Below the pieces are notes generated by a model. That model made no database searches, was not told the origin of the DNA, and worked only from the letters and a program-made list of their open reading frames with translations. A stretch of DNA of 8,071 nucleotides from assembly GCF_019402445.1 (NCBI RefSeq), contig NZ_SRZM01000186.1, positions 1-8,071 on the forward strand, given 5' to 3'. This document shows, one piece after another, positions 5,246-8,071 of the stretch. The first letter of the stretch is position 1. Each line of letters begins with the position of its first letter. The translations under genes were made by a program, and so were the position numbers. The DNA comes from Brachyspira pilosicoli (GTDB lineage: Bacteria > Spirochaetota > Brachyspiria > Brachyspirales > Brachyspiraceae).

Positions 5246-6835
5246 TTATTTTAATATATCTAAAACCTGAGAAGGAAAGTACCATTTAGATTCATTATAA
5301 ACAACTACACCATCTAAAGTTTTTTTCTCTCCATCTACAATTATTATATTTCTATTTTTCATTATTTGAGCAGTTTTATCACCAATATGCATAGTAAGAA
5401 TATTACCGTCTGATGTTAATTCTACACCTGCCTTCTTTAATTCATCTTCACTCATAAACAATTTTTTTGTAGCTTCATCTAAATTTATTCCCATAGCAGA
5501 AGCAACATTTTTAGCTATATCCGTATTATCTATAAGTCCTACAATTCTTTTATTATTTGGTAAATATGTATATAGAGGAACATCTTCACCAGTGTGCCCA
5601 TGAGTGCTGAAACCTAAATAAGCTCTTTTTGCTAATATTGGTCCTATAGCATAATGTAAATCGTCTCCTGTTTTTCCTCTAAGAGAATTAACCTCTTCTT
5701 CTGTCATATCATCTATAGCATAATATTTTTGCATAGCAGTTTTTATATCTTCTCCTGCTTCTATTTTTCTTGCCACATACTCAGCAGAACGTGAAGCATT
5801 TTTTACAGGCTCTATAAAACTTTCTAATTTTCTTTTGTGATAGTCTGAAGAAGTTTCATAATTACCCATAGTAAAACCGCTATTTCCATGGTCAGTTACT
5901 GCTATAACCATAGTATTATTATCTTTTTTAGCAAAATCTAATGCCACCTTTACAGCATCAACATAAGCCAAAGTATCAGAAACTAATCCCACAGGGTCAT
6001 TAGCATGAGCTGCCCAATCCACTTTTGAAGCCTCCACAATCAAGAAGAAACCTTTATCATTTTTAGAAAGTATATCTATTGCCTTTGAAGTCATTTGAGC
6101 TAATGAAGGCTGAGTTGTCTCTTCTCTGTCTATTTCATAAGCCAAATCTGCATCAGCAAAAAGTCCTACAACTTTATCACCTCTAAAAGAATCTAATTCA
6201 TCTGAAGTTCTAATTATAGAATATCCTAAATTAGTCATTTCTGATATTAAATCTTTTCCGTCTTTTCTAGCTTCTTTAGTAAAAAACTTATACCCTCCTC
6301 CTAATATAACATCTATATCTTGGAACAATTGCTGTTCGCTTAAATCATCATAATCTTTTCTAGTGATGTCATGAGCAGAAAAAGCTGCAGGAGTGGCATG
6401 CATAATTTCTGAAGTTGAAATTACTCCTGTAGATTTGCCAAGAAGCTGAGCTCCTTCCAAAACATTTGCTATAGGTGCTCTTGCTTCAGTAGGTATTGAT
6501 GAATTAGGAAGTATAGCTTCATCTGGAAGAACTCCTATAAACTGCTGATAAGATGATTTATAGCCTGTAGCTAAAGCTGTACCTGCAGGGGCTGAATCTG
6601 CTATAGGAGAATCGGCGTTATGTGTTCTCACTGCTCCGCTTAACATCTCATCTATTGCTAATGAATCTCCGCCGTTAAACCATCTTGAGTATGTGATTAC
6701 ATCAGAGCTTTGTCCGTCTGCAATTAAGACTATAACGTTTTTAGCTTTTGAGGCATTTTCTAAATTAGTGTAAGGCTGCTGACCGCATCCGATAAAAAAT
6801 GCGGATAAAAGAAGAATAGGTAATAATTGAATCAT
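5246..6835 (-). CDS. phoA: Lipid-anchored alkaline phosphatase with C-terminal stalk-like domain
   Basis: A 529-residue phosphomonoesterase of the PhoA family (EC 3.1.3.1), exported and probably lipid-anchored. Residues 1-16 are hydrophobic and end FIG-C, giving a lipobox with Cys17. The two-zinc, one-magnesium active site looks complete: Asp40 (IADG), nucleophile Ser81 (ADSAPAGTALATG), Thr148 and Arg159 (HATPAAF...TR), Glu268-Asp273-His277 (VEASKVDWAAH), Asp315-His316 (VTDHG) and His414 (GHTGEDVP). About 95 residues between the last two motifs form an insert, as in many Gram-positive-type enzymes. After the catalytic core, residues about 460-529 look like the copper amine oxidase N-terminal (stalk) repeat, with the NGK-type and YFPSQVL patterns. 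A TTG at 6845-6847 would add four residues including a lysine, but GGAG (6842-6845) is 6 bases before the ATG at 6833-6835, which fits better. The ATG start leaves no basic residue in the signal N-region, which is odd. It has its own promoter and terminator. Confidence 0.92.
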   Translation of the reverse strand: MIQLLPILLLSAFFIGCGQQPYTNLENASKAKNVIVLIADGQSSDVITYSRWFNGGDSLAIDEMLSGAVRTHNADSPIADSAPAGTALATGYKSSYQQFIGVLPDEAILPNSSIPTEARAPIANVLEGAQLLGKSTGVISTSEIMHATPAAFSAHDITRKDYDDLSEQQLFQDIDVILGGGYKFFTKEARKDGKDLISEMTNLGYSIIRTSDELDSFRGDKVVGLFADADLAYEIDREETTQPSLAQMTSKAIDILSKNDKGFFLIVEASKVDWAAHANDPVGLVSDTLAYVDAVKVALDFAKKDNNTMVIAVTDHGNSGFTMGNYETSSDYHKRKLESFIEPVKNASRSAEYVARKIEAGEDIKTAMQKYYAIDDMTEEEVNSLRGKTGDDLHYAIGPILAKRAYLGFSTHGHTGEDVPLYTYLPNNKRIVGLIDNTDIAKNVASAMGINLDEATKKLFMSEDELKKAGVELTSDGNILTMHIGDKTAQIMKNRNIIIVDGEKKTLDGVVVYNESKWYFPSQVLDILK

Positions 6836-6841
6836 AGATTT

Positions 6842-6845
6842 CTCC
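6842..6845 (-). promoter_or_regulatory. Shine-Dalgarno that favours the ATG start of the phosphatase
   Basis: GGAG followed by AAATCT and ATG (6833-6835). The alternative TTG start at 6845-6847 overlaps this site and has only a weak AAAGA upstream. Confidence 0.6.
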
Positions 6846-6863
6846 AATCTTTATAATTTGGTA

Positions 6864-6883
6864 AAAATCTGATATCAAATTTT
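6864..6883. promoter_or_regulatory. 20-base palindrome in the phosphatase leader, possible operator
   Basis: AAAATCTGATATCAAATTTT is a palindrome in nine of ten pairs; only C6869/A6878 fail. It starts within about two bases of the predicted first transcribed base (about 6885), a classic place for a repressor site. It does not resemble the TTNACA repeats of the Bacillus PhoP box. Its TGATA/TATCA half-sites resemble those at the exporter promoter (3839-3852), but the spacing differs. Confidence 0.45.
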
Positions 6884-6891
6884 ACGCACGC

Positions 6892-6920
6892 ATTATATAT
6901 TATAACAAAATAAAAATCAA
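6892..6920 (-). promoter_or_regulatory. Promoter of the phosphatase gene
   Basis: On the minus strand TTGATT (6915-6920), 17 bases, then TATAAT (6892-6897), followed by a GC-containing stretch. The predicted start is near 6885, giving a leader of about 50 bases that contains the 20-base palindrome. Confidence 0.75.
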
Positions 6921-7184
6921 TAGCCTATAGATATTTATGATAGTCTTTTAAAAAAATTTAAATTTATTCACACTCCCCCCTTTATAGCTTGAAATTTCAT
7001 TCTGCAATAAACATTTTATTTATATTTGCTGTTTATAAATTAAAAGCATACCCGCCCAAGCGTTTTTTAAATTTATAGCTTTAACAGCACGCGGTAAATA
7101 AAATTTTTGTTTATAGGAATAATGCAATTAATAATTAAGTTTATTTTGATGATTAGCTTAACGCGTGATAAAATAATCTTTGTT
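6921..7184. other. Non-coding spacer with degenerate internal repeats
   Basis: No credible gene on either strand: frames are short and lack ribosome sites. The DNA is very AT-rich but broken by GC islands: CCCCCC (6975-6980), CCCGCCC (7051-7057), GCACGCGG (about 7087-7094) and ACGCG (7161-7165). Short words recur in order: TTTATAGCTT at 6981-6990 and 7072-7081, a related TTAGCTTAACGCG at 7153-7165, and TGTTTATA at 7030-7037 and 7109-7116, giving a rough period of 80-90 bases. This looks like decayed copies of one element or a dispersed intergenic repeat, but the matches are short and could be partly chance. Confidence 0.35.
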
Positions 7185-7225
7185 AAAATAAAAAGCCCGC
7201 CCTAAAATATTAAGACAGACTTTTT
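7185..7225 (-). terminator. Rho-independent terminator of the barrel protein gene, strand-specific
   Basis: In minus-strand RNA the arms at 7211-7225 and 7190-7204 form an unbroken 15-pair stem: five A-U, then alternating G-C and G-U pairs, then two A-U, with a 6-base loop (7205-7210). The stem ends in U5, then AUUUU, as expected of a terminator, 35 bases after the stop of the barrel gene. Four of the pairs are G-U wobbles, so plus-strand RNA would instead have four C-A mismatches and would not fold well. Confidence 0.85.
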
Positions 7226-7260
7226 ATATAATGTTTTATTAACAGAACTATTTGCTAAAA

Positions 7261-8058
7261 TTAATTAAAAGCTTTAGGTCCGAATCTATAGCCAATCTGT
7301 GCACCTACATCGATACCTGTAAATGGTCTATAATAATAAATATCTGCTTCAGGATAATCATTTAGAGAACTATTATCAGGAATTTTTAATCCGCCTACTC
7401 CTGTAAATGTTGCATATAAACCAAGATTCAAAGCTGAAGTTTCTGTAAAGAATATAGAATAATCTAAACTTAATTTGAAATAAAAACCTACTGGCAATTC
7501 GCTTTTATCAAATTGAGATTTATAATTATCTCCTACTTGATAATTAATCCCATTATCTCCTTTGTATACTATAGAACCTGATACAGGAATTATAATGCCG
7601 CCGCCTATGCCTATAGAAAATGCCTTAATATTAAACTTTGGAAACAAACCAATTTTAAAACTATGAGCAGAAGATGTTATAGGATTTTCTCTTAATTTAT
7701 CGCCTTCTTTATAAGTATTATTAGTACCGTACATATAAGTATAATTAGCTGTTATAGTATCAAATCTATACCCTACTTCTCCCAAAACGCTTATACCAAA
7801 ATTATTAACAACTTGAAACATATAACCAACTTGAGCCTCTACACCTGTTGTAAAACCTAAAAAATTATCAGCAGAATAATAAGCTCTATAAACATCTTCG
7901 CCATTATACTGAGCTATATGATCAATACCCTGCCCCATATCAATATTCATACCTAATGGCACATTAAGTATAAACTCAAATCCGCTTGCTGCGAATGCTG
8001 ATGTGCTTAATGCTGCTGCTAATACAGCTGTGAAAATAATTTTTTTCAAGTGTTTCAT
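7261..8058 (-). CDS. Secreted probable outer-membrane beta-barrel protein
   Basis: A 265-residue protein with a clear Sec signal peptide: basic MKHLKK, a hydrophobic core, and AFA-A at 21-24 for signal peptidase I (cut after 23 or 24). There is no lipobox cysteine. The mature part (about 242 residues) has many short alternating polar/aromatic stretches separated by Gly, Asn and Asp turns, such as GISVLGEVGYRFDTI, SFKIGLFPKF and FYFKLSLDYSIFF, and ends GAQIGYRFGPKAFN. This fits a small outer-membrane barrel of about 8-10 strands, although the last residue is Asn rather than the usual aromatic one. I do not recognise a specific family; relatives are expected among spirochaete surface proteins. 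AAGGGG (8065-8070) lies 6 bases before the ATG. The promoter is outside the window, and a strong terminator follows. Its role (pore, adhesin or structural) cannot be told. Confidence 0.75.
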   Translation of the reverse strand: MKHLKKIIFTAVLAAALSTSAFAASGFEFILNVPLGMNIDMGQGIDHIAQYNGEDVYRAYYSADNFLGFTTGVEAQVGYMFQVVNNFGISVLGEVGYRFDTITANYTYMYGTNNTYKEGDKLRENPITSSAHSFKIGLFPKFNIKAFSIGIGGGIIIPVSGSIVYKGDNGINYQVGDNYKSQFDKSELPVGFYFKLSLDYSIFFTETSALNLGLYATFTGVGGLKIPDNSSLNDYPEADIYYYRPFTGIDVGAQIGYRFGPKAFN

Positions 8059-8071
8059 AACAAACCCCTTA

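Noticed and set aside
6836..6847. TTG start adding four residues to the phosphatase
   Set aside because: The GGAG that would serve the ATG at 6833-6835 overlaps this TTG. The lysine it would add to the signal peptide keeps it possible, so it is rejected only on balance.
6960..6982. Short minus-strand peptide after the G-rich run (GTG start)
   Set aside because: The run GGGGGGAG resembles a ribosome site, but the frame closes after seven codons.
7146..7174. Possible plus-strand promoter TTGATG, 17 bases, TAAAAT
   Set aside because: The boxes are weaker than the four accepted ones, and it would only transcribe antisense into the end of the barrel gene. Such matches are frequent in AT-rich DNA.

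Overview
The window is AT-rich DNA with compact genes, short Shine-Dalgarno-led leaders and four genes that encode exported products (three lipoprotein-type, one probable outer-membrane barrel). Lipoprotein signals with loose lipoboxes, an EF-G paralogue of the divergent class, a small outer-membrane-type protein and the base composition together suggest a spirochaete, most likely Brachyspira. This is inferred from style and protein families; no rRNA or other marker gene is present.

Layout. At the left edge (1-71, minus) is the start of a probable lipoprotein gene that runs out of the window. Next, on the minus strand, a two-gene operon holds a fusion of a PTS EIIA type-2 domain with a helical linker and a C4 zinc ribbon (604-1422), followed after 3 bases by a small lipoprotein with a FlgD-type Ig-like domain (199-600). 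Upstream of it, also minus, lies a full-length EF-G-like translational GTPase (1502-3592) whose switch regions lack residues needed by canonical EF-G. A divergent intergenic region (3593-3878) separates it from a plus-strand MATE-type multidrug/cation exporter (3879-5189). The exporter converges on a minus-strand lipid-anchored alkaline phosphatase (5246-6835), with a hairpin terminator between them. A 412-base non-coding stretch follows, then a minus-strand secreted probable outer-membrane beta-barrel protein (7261-8058) with its Shine-Dalgarno at the right edge.

Regulation. Four promoters share one architecture: TTGATA or TTGATT, exactly 17 bases, then TATAAT, TATACT or TATGAT. Three of them have an inverted repeat at or beside the core promoter (1460-1492, 3839-3852, 6864-6883), which may be operators. 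Two good terminators are seen; the one after the barrel gene works only on the minus strand because four of its pairs are G-U wobbles.

The genes do not form one obvious pathway. The envelope genes (lipoproteins, phosphatase, exporter, barrel) suit a diderm host-associated bacterium. No mobile element, CRISPR array, tRNA, rRNA or clear new defence or metabolic system is present. The most unusual items are the EIIA-zinc ribbon fusion, the altered GTPase switches of the EF-G paralogue, the stalk-like domain at the end of the phosphatase, and the promoter-linked palindromes.
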